DNA of 19,955 nucleotides from DATKWD01 sp035529695 (GTDB lineage Bacteria > Actinomycetota > Acidimicrobiia > Acidimicrobiales > Salinilacustritrichaceae). How positions within the stretch are numbered: the stretch's first letter is position 1; each line of letters starts with the position of its first letter. A program made the position numbers and the translations under genes. The stretch spans positions 1 through 19,955 of the forward strand of contig DATKWD010000068.1 of NCBI GenBank assembly GCA_035529695.1, in the 5' to 3' direction. Positions 7,983-15,207 of the stretch are shown piece by piece. The notes below the pieces were generated by a model that ran no database searches, was not told the DNA's origin, and was given only the letters and a program-made list of their open reading frames with translations.

Positions 7983-9836
7983 TCACAGCTCGATGTGGGT
8001 CCCGATGCTGAAGGTCCGGTCGATCGGGAGGTGGAAGTACGACGACGCGGCCGTGGCGTTCCGGTGCATGAGCGTGTACAGGTGCTCGCGCCACTCGGCC
8101 ATGCCTTCCTCGGAAGTCACGGTGATGGCCTCGGACCCGATGATGTAGATGGCCGCATCGGGGTCGTCGAGGGCGAACTGCAGCTCGGCCGGGACGTTGG
8201 GGTCATCCATGAAGCCGAACCGAAGACGGGCCTGCTCGATCCCTTCGCCGATCTCCTCGCGACTGAGCCGGTAGGTCGGCTGCACTTTGGGGATGTCCGC
8301 CGTCTCGATCGACAAGATGATGACCCGCTCGTGCACAGCGCCTTGAAGGCGCAGGTTCGAGAGCAGCGCCGGCGGCGCATACCCGGCAAGGCTGAACAGG
8401 TAGATGGCGGTGCCCGGCACGCGGGGAATCGTGCTCGATGCGAGCTTGTCGACGACTTCGTCGAGCGCCACCTGACCTCGGCTGAGTCGGTCGACGACGA
8501 GACGCCGACCCGAACGCCAGGTGGTGAGAAGCGTGAAGACGATCGCACCGACCACGAGCGGGAACCAACCGCCGTGCGGGATCTTCGGGATGTTGGCTCC
8601 GAAGAACGCCAGATCGATCGTCAGGAAGACACTGCACAGCGCGAGCGTCGGCACCCGCTTCCACCCGAACCGATCGCGTGCGACTGCGTAGAAGATCACC
8701 GTCGTGATCCCCATGGTCATGGTCACTGCGACGCCGTAGGCAGCGGCCAGGTTGGTCGAGGAGCGGAACCCGGCGACCATGGCGACGCAGGCGACCATCA
8801 GGGCCCAGTTCACCGCCGGCACGTACACCTGACCGCGCTCGTGAGCGGACGTGTGGGTCACCTTGAGGCGCGGCACGTAGCCCAGCTGGGCAGCCTGCTG
8901 GGTCAGAGAGAACGCGCCCGAGATGAGTGCCTGCGAGGCGATCACCGTCGCGAAGGTGGCAAGGATGACCAGCGGGATCAATGCCCATTCCGGTGCCAGG
9001 CGATAGAAGGGGTTGTCGATCGCCTCGGGGTTCTCGAGCAGCAGCGCGCCCTGACCGAAGTAGTTCAGCACGAGCCCGGGCAGCACGATCGCGTACCAAC
9101 TCACCGTGATCGGCACCCGACCGAAGTGGCCCATGTCGGCGAAGAGCGCCTCGCCGCCGGTCACGACCAGGAACACCGAGCCGAGCGCGAGGAAGCCGGA
9201 CATCCCGTTGTCGGCGAAGAACTGCACCGCGTAGGTGGGCGACAACGCCTTGAGCACCTCGGGCGCGTCGCCGATCTTGGCGGCGCCGAGGCCGCCCATC
9301 ACCGTGAACCAGAGCACCATGACCGGGCCGAAGACCTTGCCGATCGTTCCGGTCCCCCGCCGCTGGATGGCGAAGACGCCGATGAGGATCGCGATCGAGA
9401 GCGGAATCACATACGGCTCGAAACTGCTGGTGACGACTTCGGTTCCCTCGACGGCGCTGAGCACCGAGATCGCCGGGGTGATGATCCCGTCGCCGTAGAG
9501 CAGGGCCGTCCCGAACAGGCCGATCAGCACGAGCATGGTCCGTCGCCGGTTCCCGCGATCCTGCGGGAGGATGAGCGCGGTCAGGGCGAGAATCCCGCCC
9601 TCACCTGCGTTGTCGGCTCGCATCACGAACACGAGGTACTTGATCGAGATGACGATCAACAACGACCAGAGGATCAACGAGAGGATGCCGAGCACGTTGG
9701 CTTCGGTCACCGCGAGTTCGTGACCCGCACCCTCGAAGGACTCGCGGAGCGAATAGAGCGGACTGGTGCCGATGTCGCCGTACACCACACCGAGCGCGCC
9801 GAGCGCGAGAGCGCCGGTCCGTCGCGACGCGGTCAT
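7983..9836 (-). CDS. kup: KUP-family potassium uptake transporter
   Basis: Integral membrane K+ transporter (KUP/HAK/KT family), 617 residues, probably a K+/H+ symporter. The N-terminal signature GALGVVYGDIGTSPLYSLRE and the motif GDGIITPAISVLSAVEG are diagnostic. Around a dozen hydrophobic helices follow through about residue 430, then a soluble C-terminal domain (about 450-617) ending HLPIDRTFSIGTHIEL, as usual for the family. The start ATG at 9836 has GGAAG 5 nt upstream. The gene is transcribed away from the GGDEF gene across a 242-bp gap with several inverted repeats. With betAB close by, it suggests osmotic or turgor adaptation, though KUP proteins also serve general K+ nutrition. No catalytic or structural gap was noticed. 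Confidence 0.96.
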   Translation of the reverse strand: MTASRRTGALALGALGVVYGDIGTSPLYSLRESFEGAGHELAVTEANVLGILSLILWSLLIVISIKYLVFVMRADNAGEGGILALTALILPQDRGNRRRTMLVLIGLFGTALLYGDGIITPAISVLSAVEGTEVVTSSFEPYVIPLSIAILIGVFAIQRRGTGTIGKVFGPVMVLWFTVMGGLGAAKIGDAPEVLKALSPTYAVQFFADNGMSGFLALGSVFLVVTGGEALFADMGHFGRVPITVSWYAIVLPGLVLNYFGQGALLLENPEAIDNPFYRLAPEWALIPLVILATFATVIASQALISGAFSLTQQAAQLGYVPRLKVTHTSAHERGQVYVPAVNWALMVACVAMVAGFRSSTNLAAAYGVAVTMTMGITTVIFYAVARDRFGWKRVPTLALCSVFLTIDLAFFGANIPKIPHGGWFPLVVGAIVFTLLTTWRSGRRLVVDRLSRGQVALDEVVDKLASSTIPRVPGTAIYLFSLAGYAPPALLSNLRLQGAVHERVIILSIETADIPKVQPTYRLSREEIGEGIEQARLRFGFMDDPNVPAELQFALDDPDAAIYIIGSEAITVTSEEGMAEWREHLYTLMHRNATAASSYFHLPIDRTFSIGTHIEL

Positions 9837-10078
9837 CGTGGCTTCCGACGGTGGGTCGAGGGTGATGCGGGCGTCTCTGGCAAGCGGCGAGACGCTACTC
9901 CGATCTCCACATCACCCGAACATGCCATTGGTCAAGACATCCTTACGTTCTGACCGAGGGCGCCCCTCCGACGGCCGCCCCGAGGGGACACCGGCAGAGA
10001 CCCCGCCTGAGCCCTGACGCCGACATTGGGCATTTTGAACCAGTGATACCTCACCTGGAGTAGCAGTAATCTCACGCT
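9837..10078. promoter_or_regulatory. Divergent kup / GGDEF intergenic region with inverted repeats
   Basis: This 242-bp gap holds the promoters of both divergent genes. In the kup leader, GCGTCTC (9871-9877) and GAGACGC (9889-9895) form a perfect 7-bp stem with an 11-nt loop, about 35 nt before the kup start. CCCCTC (9963-9968) and GAGGGG (9982-9987) form another stem. GGTCAAGA (9930-9937) and TCTGACC (9949-9955) pair with one bulge. I looked for a c-di-AMP (ydaO) riboswitch, because these control K+ transporters, and did not recognise its conserved core. Bases 10021-10078 are locally AT-richer and probably contain the GGDEF promoter, but no -10/-35 pair is convincing. Confidence 0.4.
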
Positions 10079-11845
10079 GTGCGTTCATCGGATGGGGAGC
10101 TTGGCGAGATCGACGGGCTCGTGCGCGCCGGCGCGGCCGACGCCACGCTCCTCCTCGACGACGAGCTCCGGGTGATCGCCGCCGTGAAGGACGAGGGAGG
10201 AACGGTGGCTCGGATCGAACGGGGCGAATTCGGGACCGACACCCTCGGAGAGATACACCCCGACGACCAGCCTCTTGCACTCGAGCGACTCGGGCGGCTC
10301 ATGGCGAACCCCGGCGCGACCGACTTCATGACCTTGCGGGTCATGAAGCCGAGCGGGCACTGGCTCGAGGTGCTGTTCGTGGCGACCAACCGGCGCGAGG
10401 TCGAAGGCGTCGCGGCGATCGTGCTTCGGATCCACATCCTGAAGGATCTCGGTGCTTCGGGGGATACCAGCGACGGGGGCGATGTCGCAGCCGTCGGCGA
10501 CCGGCAACCGATCGCCGACATCGCCCCGTGCGGCATCGATGTGCGCGACCGAACCGGGTTCGTCGCCTACGCCAACCAATGGCTGCGGCATCGATTCACA
10601 GCAGCGGGAGGCTACGCCGACTGGACCGACTTCGCCGTCGATCCCGACCAGTGCACTCGGATCATCGCCGACGGTGCCGGAGGCGCATCGGTCGAGGACG
10701 ACGTGTGGCTCCGGCTCGACGGGGCCGAGCGATGCTTCCGAGTCAGGGCCGAGCCGAATCGCGGCGCGAGCGGAGCGGTCACCGGCCTCGTCACGACGCT
10801 GATCGACATCACCGCCGAGATCAGAGGACGGGTCGACCTCGAACGAAGCGAGCAACTGCTCACGGCCACCCTCGAGAGCCTCGCTCAGGGGGTGCTCATC
10901 TTCGCCGGCGACGGCACCATCAGCTACGCGAACGAGGCGGCATACGGTCACATCGGAGTGCCCCACGGCCACCTCGTCGGCAAGCCCTTCCCGGACGAGC
11001 TCCTGGCCCGGGTCTCCATCGCCGGCGACCCCGGCGACGCCGAATCCCATCCGCCGACCGAACTCGCGGACGGAGAGCCGGCCGAAGTCATCGGCCAGGT
11101 CATCAAGTACTCGCACCCTGATGGATCGGATCGATGGAGCTCGCTCTCCACGACCGTGATTCCGGCTCTCGACTCGGGGTTCGAGTCGGTCGTGTTGATC
11201 ATCGACGACATCACCGACCGGCACGAGCGGACGAGGCTCCTCGCCCACCAGGCGATGCACGACTCGCTGACCGGCCTGCCCAACCGGTCGGCCATGCTCG
11301 AATACCTGACCGGAGCACTCGCCAGGCAGGAACGCCGGTCCGAAGAGGTCTGCGGAGTGCTCTTCTGCGACCTCGACGGGTTCAAGGAGGTCAACGACAC
11401 CCTCGGCCACCAGACCGGCGATGAGGTCCTCTTGACCGTCGCCCATCGGATCCACAAGGCGTGCCGGGTGGCCGACCGCGTCGGCCGGCTCGGAGGCGAC
11501 GAGTTCATCGTCGTGCTCGAAGGCCTGCACCATCCGATCGAGACCGGGTCAGTGGCCGACCGCATCATCGCCTCGGTGGCAGAGCCCATCATCGTCGGCG
11601 ACATCGAGGTCACGCTCGGAGTGAGCATCGGCGTAGCGATCAGCGAGGGCAGGGAGAACCCCGAGGAGGTCCTGAGCCGGGCCGACGGGGCGCTGTACGA
11701 GGCCAAGCGTGCTGGGCGCGGCAGGTGGCGCGCCGACGACGCGGTCGGTCCCACGGCGTCGTCTCCGGGGACCTCGCGCCCGCTGATGACGAACCTGACC
11801 GCAACGTTCAGCTCCGCGGAAGGCCCAGAAGTCGTTCACCGATGA
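10079..11845 (+). CDS. Diguanylate cyclase with three PAS-like domains (PAS-PAS-PAS-GGDEF)
   Basis: Predicted soluble diguanylate cyclase of 588 residues making c-di-GMP. Three PAS-like regions are visible: about 20-120 (with IHPDDQPLALERL), about 145-250 (ending LVTTLIDITAEIRGR) and about 260-380 (GVLIFAGDGTISYANEAA to LIIDDITDRHE). The GGDEF domain runs about 385-553: HDSLTGLPNR at its start, FCDLDGFKEVNDTLGH for metal and nucleotide binding, and an intact active-site GGDEF at 472-476. RVAD (463-466), five residues upstream, is an intact RxxD inhibitory site, so product inhibition is expected. There is no EAL domain and no transmembrane segment. The GTG start at 10079 lacks a well-placed Shine-Dalgarno, so the start is uncertain. 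The last 38 bp overlap the convergent acyl-CoA dehydrogenase gene. The sensed signal is unknown. Confidence 0.92.
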   Translation: MRSSDGELGEIDGLVRAGAADATLLLDDELRVIAAVKDEGGTVARIERGEFGTDTLGEIHPDDQPLALERLGRLMANPGATDFMTLRVMKPSGHWLEVLFVATNRREVEGVAAIVLRIHILKDLGASGDTSDGGDVAAVGDRQPIADIAPCGIDVRDRTGFVAYANQWLRHRFTAAGGYADWTDFAVDPDQCTRIIADGAGGASVEDDVWLRLDGAERCFRVRAEPNRGASGAVTGLVTTLIDITAEIRGRVDLERSEQLLTATLESLAQGVLIFAGDGTISYANEAAYGHIGVPHGHLVGKPFPDELLARVSIAGDPGDAESHPPTELADGEPAEVIGQVIKYSHPDGSDRWSSLSTTVIPALDSGFESVVLIIDDITDRHERTRLLAHQAMHDSLTGLPNRSAMLEYLTGALARQERRSEEVCGVLFCDLDGFKEVNDTLGHQTGDEVLLTVAHRIHKACRVADRVGRLGGDEFIVVLEGLHHPIETGSVADRIIASVAEPIIVGDIEVTLGVSIGVAISEGRENPEEVLSRADGALYEAKRAGRGRWRADDAVGPTASSPGTSRPLMTNLTATFSSAEGPEVVHR

Positions 11846-12920
11846 TGTTGCGTTGCACCTCGCTGGTACCCCCGCCGATGGTGAGCGCGCGACCGAACAG
11901 GTAACCCCAGTGGTGGACATCGTCGTGCTCGGACGTGCGATTCTGGGTGCCGAGCATGGCGTGAGCGCCTCGCAGGTCCTTGAGGAGGCCCATGATCTCC
12001 TGACCGAACTCGTCCGCGAGGCACTTGCGGATCGAGGCGAACGCCGACGTATCCTCGCCGGCGACCGCAGAGGTCAGCATCCGCAGGCTGAGGAGACGGA
12101 GGATCTCCTTGTGGGTCCACGCAATCGCCATTCGTTGTCGGACGAGCTTGTCTGACCACGGTCCGTGCTCCACGAGGTACGCCCAACACTGCTCGGCAGT
12201 CGGTCCCATCCCCCACAGCACACCCCCTTCGGAGAGTGACAGCCGTTCAGCCCCGAGGGTCACCCTGGCGAGCCGCCACCCGTCACCCTCGTCGCCGACT
12301 CGGCAGTCGACCGGAATGCGCACCTCGTCGAGCCACGTCTCGTTGAAGTGGTTGCCGCCCGTCATCTCGACGATCTCGCGGACCTCGATGCCCGGCGAGG
12401 TCATGTCGAGGCAGAAGTACGAGATCCCGCAATGCTTCGCAGCGTCGAGGTCTGTGCGGGCCAGCAGGATGCCCCAGTCCGACCGATCGGCCCACGTCGA
12501 CCAGATCTTCTGGCCGGTCACGACGTAGTGGTCGCCGTCTCGGACGGCACTGGTGCGAAGCGATGCCAGGTCCGAGCCGGCGTCGGGCTCGGAGAAGAGC
12601 TGGCACCACTCGGCCGACCCATCGAGAATCCCGGGGATCCACCGCTGCTGCTGCTGCACGGTGCCGCCTTCGATGAGGGTGGGGCCCGCCCAACCGATGG
12701 CGATCGATGCATCCGGAAGCACGACGCCGGCGTCGGAGAGCTCCTGATCGATGATCAGCTGGAGCTCCGGGTCGGCGTCCAGGCCCCACGGAGCCGGCCA
12801 GTGCGGGGCCACGAACCCGGCGGCTGCCAGCTCGGGCCGAGTCGGTTCCGCGTGCTCTGCCAGCCAGGCTCGGATCTCCACACGGCGCGGGTCGTCGGCT
12901 GGTGCGAGATCGAGGTCCAC
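11808..12920 (-). CDS. Acyl-CoA dehydrogenase (LCAD/IVD-type catalytic position)
   Basis: FAD-dependent acyl-CoA dehydrogenase of 370 residues. Family features are FSEPDAGSDLASLRTSA, TGQKIWSTWAD and the C-terminal GGGTSEVQRNIIGERLLGLPR. At the medium-chain catalytic position (EGT in MCAD) this protein has Gly350. A Glu appears in LGAERLSLSEGG (Glu225), which aligns by eye with the helix-G base of isovaleryl- and long-chain acyl-CoA dehydrogenases. It is probably active with the alternative base geometry, or half of a heteromeric enzyme as for several mycobacterial FadE pairs. The frame is open to 12995, but the GTG at 12920 gives a normal N-terminus (VDLDLAPADDPRRVEIRAW). It is convergent with, and overlaps by 38 bp, the GGDEF gene. 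Substrate unknown. Confidence 0.9.
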   Translation of the reverse strand: MDLDLAPADDPRRVEIRAWLAEHAEPTRPELAAAGFVAPHWPAPWGLDADPELQLIIDQELSDAGVVLPDASIAIGWAGPTLIEGGTVQQQQRWIPGILDGSAEWCQLFSEPDAGSDLASLRTSAVRDGDHYVVTGQKIWSTWADRSDWGILLARTDLDAAKHCGISYFCLDMTSPGIEVREIVEMTGGNHFNETWLDEVRIPVDCRVGDEGDGWRLARVTLGAERLSLSEGGVLWGMGPTAEQCWAYLVEHGPWSDKLVRQRMAIAWTHKEILRLLSLRMLTSAVAGEDTSAFASIRKCLADEFGQEIMGLLKDLRGAHAMLGTQNRTSEHDDVHHWGYLFGRALTIGGGTSEVQRNIIGERLLGLPRS

Positions 12921-12955
12921 CCCCGGTGTCTTACCGCGCGAAGCGGTCGAGGATT

Positions 12956-12969
12956 GGACTTTCGGCTCT
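12956..12969 (+). promoter_or_regulatory. Putative DevR-type operator, copy A
   Basis: GGACTTTCGGCTCT matches the window's shared element KGACNTTCGGCYCT. It is followed at once by GGTCC, so GGAC (12956-12959) and GTCC (12971-12974) make an outer inverted repeat. It lies 36 bp upstream of the acyl-CoA dehydrogenase GTG and about 204 bp upstream of the USP start, so which gene it serves is unclear. Confidence 0.5.
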
Positions 12970-13098
12970 GGTCCGAGAACACCGCCGGCTCGCACAATCG
13001 CCCCGTGGCTGTCGTGTCACGGCGCGCTCGGATGCGCCTCGACCGGCTCGTGCACGAAGCCGCCGCAGCCCGACCCACCTGACCTGGGGAATGGTCGA

Positions 13099-13112
13099 TG
13101 ACCTTCGGCTCT
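13099..13112 (+). promoter_or_regulatory. Putative DevR-type operator, copy B, upstream of USP
   Basis: TGACCTTCGGCTCT is one of four near-identical elements. Its layout, GACC-TTC-GGCTC, is a near palindrome. It lies about 61 bp upstream of the USP start. A weak -10-like CAGAAT (13136-13141) downstream would put the element roughly 42 bp before transcription start, a usual activator position; that -10 is tentative. Confidence 0.6.
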
Positions 13113-13173
13113 GTGCTTCTGCGTCCGAATGCAGCCAGAATGAACGGACCAGCCCAGATCCACGGGAGCGTCC

Positions 13174-14013
13174 ATGCCTGACAACTACGTGGTCGGAGTC
13201 GACGGTTCCGATCATTCGAAGGATGCGCTGCAGTGGGCCGTGAACGAGGCAGCGAGCTGCGGCGGCTCGGTGACGGCGGTCCTGACGTGGCAGATGCCCT
13301 TCGACGGGAGCGGATTCGCCCCCTCGGGCGACATCATCGACGGCTTCGCCGGCCACCAGCAGGGCCTCCTCGACGAGGTCGTCGACCGCGTGGACACCAA
13401 GGGCCTCGCCGAGCAGATCGAGCGCGTGGTGGTCGCGTCCGGGAACCCGGGACACGTCCTCGTCGAACGGGGTCACGATGCCGATCTGTTGGTCGTCGGC
13501 ACCCGCGGAAGGGGCGGGTTTCTCGGACTCCTTCTGGGATCAGTCGCCGAGTACTGCCTCCACAACGCCACGTGCCCGATCGCCCTCGTCCCGGCCGGCC
13601 CGCTCCCGATCTCGGACGAAACCGTGGTCGGCGTCGACGGCTCACCGACGTCGGTGGACGCGTTGCGGTGGGCGGTCGAGCGGGCACGCCACACCGGAGG
13701 CCGTGTGACCGCGGTCTACTCGTGGAATTGGCTCGACCAACCCGAGGGGTCGGAGTTCGACGCCAACTTCGGCGAGCGCGAAGCCCTCGCCCATCTCGAA
13801 GCTGTGGTCACCGACGCGGGCCTGAGCGATGACAGGGTGGGTGTCGAAGCCATCAATGACCTCCCGGCGCGGGCACTGATCGAGCGCGCAGCGAAAGCGA
13901 AGTCGGTGGTCGTCGGCTCGCAGCGCCAGAGCGCGATCAAGATGGTGCTCGTCGGCTCGGTGGCGCGACAGTTGGCGCACCACACGCCGATCCCGCTCGT
14001 GGTCCACCGCTGA
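13174..14013 (+). CDS. Universal stress protein, tandem UspA domains
   Basis: Tandem-domain universal stress protein of 279 residues, cytoplasmic, of the sort induced by hypoxia and stationary phase in actinobacteria. Domain 1 (about 1-142) starts YVVGVDGSDHS and has the full ATP-binding motif G-2x-G-9x-GS in GTRGRGGFLGLLLGS. Domain 2 (about 148-279) starts TVVGVDGSPTS, but its motif reads GSQRQSAIKMVLVGS, with Arg in place of the second Gly, so nucleotide binding there may be altered. The ATG at 13174 has GGAG 5 nt upstream. A copy of the shared operator lies about 61 bp upstream. The gene converges on the sensor kinase gene with a hairpin spanning both stops. It resembles the USP of the 19044-19898 operon, suggesting old duplication. 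Confidence 0.95.
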   Translation: MPDNYVVGVDGSDHSKDALQWAVNEAASCGGSVTAVLTWQMPFDGSGFAPSGDIIDGFAGHQQGLLDEVVDRVDTKGLAEQIERVVVASGNPGHVLVERGHDADLLVVGTRGRGGFLGLLLGSVAEYCLHNATCPIALVPAGPLPISDETVVGVDGSPTSVDALRWAVERARHTGGRVTAVYSWNWLDQPEGSEFDANFGEREALAHLEAVVTDAGLSDDRVGVEAINDLPARALIERAAKAKSVVVGSQRQSAIKMVLVGSVARQLAHHTPIPLVVHR

Positions 14014-14032
14014 GACGCAGCGCTGTCAGCGG
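14007..14032. terminator. Bidirectional terminator built from two stop codons
   Basis: CCGCTGA (14007-14013) and TCAGCGG (14026-14032) form a perfect 7-bp stem. The loop contains the self-complementary CAGCGCTG (14018-14025). The left arm ends in the USP stop codon TGA; the right arm begins with the complement of the kinase stop codon. The symmetry suits a terminator shared by the two convergent genes. Confidence 0.6.
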
Positions 14033-15156
14033 CGCGGCACCCGCCACACGAGCATGGTTCCGACCGGTGGCCCGTGCCCGAGTTCGAGTCGGCCGCCGTG
14101 CTCGCCTGCCCGCGCCGCCATGTTGGGAAGCCCGTTGCCCTCGTCGCGATCGAGCGTGTCCAGACCGAGGCCGTTGTCAGTGATCGTGAGCACGACCTCG
14201 TCGTCATCGGCCTCGACTTCGACCCGTACCTCGGTCGCCTTCGCATGGCGTGCCACGTTGCTGAGCGCTTCGCGCATCGTCGCCAACAGATCGGGGACGA
14301 CCTCATCGGGCACTGCGGCGTCGACCGCGCCGACGAAGGACACCTGCGGTTGAAAGCCGAGCGGCCCTGCGGCTTCTCGGCACAACCTGAGGACCCGGTC
14401 GCGAACACCTTCGCCGGTCTTGCGTGCACCGTCGAGGGCGAAGATCGTCGTCCTGATCTGCTTCACCGTCTGGTCGAGATCATCAACGGCGGCATTCACT
14501 CTCGAAACCGCTGCACCAGGGTCGCGGGAAATGAGTGACACGATGCCCTGGAGTGACATTCCGATCGCGAACAGCCGCTGGATGACCGAATCATGGAGGT
14601 CGCGAGCGATGCGATCGCGGTCCTCGGCGACGAGGAGGTCGGCGACCTTCTCGTGCAGTCGCGCGTTGTCGATCGCGACCCCGGCGGCCGCAGCGAGTCC
14701 GACCACGAGTTCCTGATCGACGTCGCTGAAGGCCTCTTCGCCGATCTTCTCGGTCAGGTAGAGGTTGCCGAACACCTCGCCGCGCACGCGGACAGGAACG
14801 CCGAGGAAGGAACGCATCGGTGGATGGCCGGGCGGGAACCCGAAGCTGTCGGGGTGCTCGCTGAGGTCGGCCAGCCTGAGCGGCCTCGAGTCTTCGATCA
14901 ACACACCGAGGATGCCGTTGCCCTTCGGCAGCCCGCCGATCGCCGCGCGCTCCTCTGCATCGATGCCCACGGTGATGAACTCGACGAGCTCGGTCCTGGT
15001 GTCGTCGAGCACACCCAACGCTGCGTAGCGGGCACCGGCCAACTCCGCAGCCAGTTCGGTGATGCGTTGGAGCGTGCCCGTCAGCTCGAGTTCCCTCCCC
15101 ACGGACACGACGGCATCGAGGAGTTCATGCAGTCGTCTCGGACCGGCCATTTCCAT
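14026..15156 (-). CDS. Sensor histidine kinase, GAF-HisKA_3-HATPase (DevS/DosT-like)
   Basis: Cytosolic sensor kinase of 376 residues that should phosphorylate the divergently encoded regulator. A single GAF domain (about 20-165) contains SFGFPPGHPPMRSFLGVPVRVR with His111, followed by GNLYLTEK. This segment is characteristic of the DevS/DosT GAF family, where GAF-A binds heme. The HisKA_3 helix follows with DRIARDLHDSVIQRLF (phosphoacceptor His188). The ATPase domain has an N-box REALSNVARHAKA (295-307), DNGLG (327-331) and GNGLPNM (340-346). DevS and DosT have two GAF domains, so this one is shorter. I prefer the ATG at 15156 (MEMAGPRRLHELLDAV); the upstream frame is non-homologous and overlaps the regulator gene. 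No transmembrane segment is present. Whether it binds heme cannot be decided from sequence. Confidence 0.92.
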   Translation of the reverse strand: MEMAGPRRLHELLDAVVSVGRELELTGTLQRITELAAELAGARYAALGVLDDTRTELVEFITVGIDAEERAAIGGLPKGNGILGVLIEDSRPLRLADLSEHPDSFGFPPGHPPMRSFLGVPVRVRGEVFGNLYLTEKIGEEAFSDVDQELVVGLAAAAGVAIDNARLHEKVADLLVAEDRDRIARDLHDSVIQRLFAIGMSLQGIVSLISRDPGAAVSRVNAAVDDLDQTVKQIRTTIFALDGARKTGEGVRDRVLRLCREAAGPLGFQPQVSFVGAVDAAVPDEVVPDLLATMREALSNVARHAKATEVRVEVEADDDEVVLTITDNGLGLDTLDRDEGNGLPNMAARAGEHGGRLELGHGPPVGTMLVWRVPRR

Positions 15157-15183
15157 GCAATCGACAGTAGATGACCCTCGCCA

Positions 15184-15197
15184 GGTCTGTTCAGACC
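15184..15197. promoter_or_regulatory. Perfect palindrome in divergent kinase/regulator promoter
   Basis: GGTCTG-TT-CAGACC is a perfect 14-bp inverted repeat in the 51-bp gap between the kinase and regulator starts. It ends 10 bp before the regulator ATG and begins 27 bp before the kinase ATG. Position and symmetry suggest an operator, possibly for autoregulation, or RNA structure around the regulator start. It differs from the TTCGGC-containing elements elsewhere. Confidence 0.5.
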
Positions 15198-15207
15198 AGA
15201 ATGGGTC

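Larger units (their letters stand above)
12921..13173. other. Intergenic region between divergent dehydrogenase and USP genes
   Basis: This 253-bp gap separates the minus-strand acyl-CoA dehydrogenase from the plus-strand USP gene. It contains two copies of the shared 14-nt element (12956-12969 and 13099-13112) and a Shine-Dalgarno GGAG at 13065+100, that is 13165-13168, 5 nt before the USP start. Between the elements is a 25-codon frame from a GTG at 13005 to a TGA ending at 13082. Its end (RLDRLVHEAAAARPT) faintly resembles the start of AMP-forming ligases, but it is too short to call as a gene. Confidence 0.5.

Noticed and set aside
9326..9334. GGGCCGAA match resembling the shared operator core on the minus strand
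   Set aside because: Differs at the edge of the core and lies deep inside the kup coding sequence.
7995..9953. 652-codon open frame antisense to kup
   Set aside because: His/Arg/Glu-rich low-complexity translation lies opposite a well-conserved transporter.
9837..10078. c-di-AMP (ydaO) riboswitch ahead of kup
   Set aside because: Conserved core segments were not found; only simple hairpins are visible.
10085..11533. 482-codon open frame antisense to the GGDEF gene
   Set aside because: No domain; the opposite strand encodes an intact PAS-GGDEF protein.
13005..13082. 25-codon frame ending RLDRLVHEAAAARPT, like the start of AMP-forming ligases
   Set aside because: Too short, no Shine-Dalgarno, and no continuation of the similarity in other frames; not called as a gene or pseudogene.
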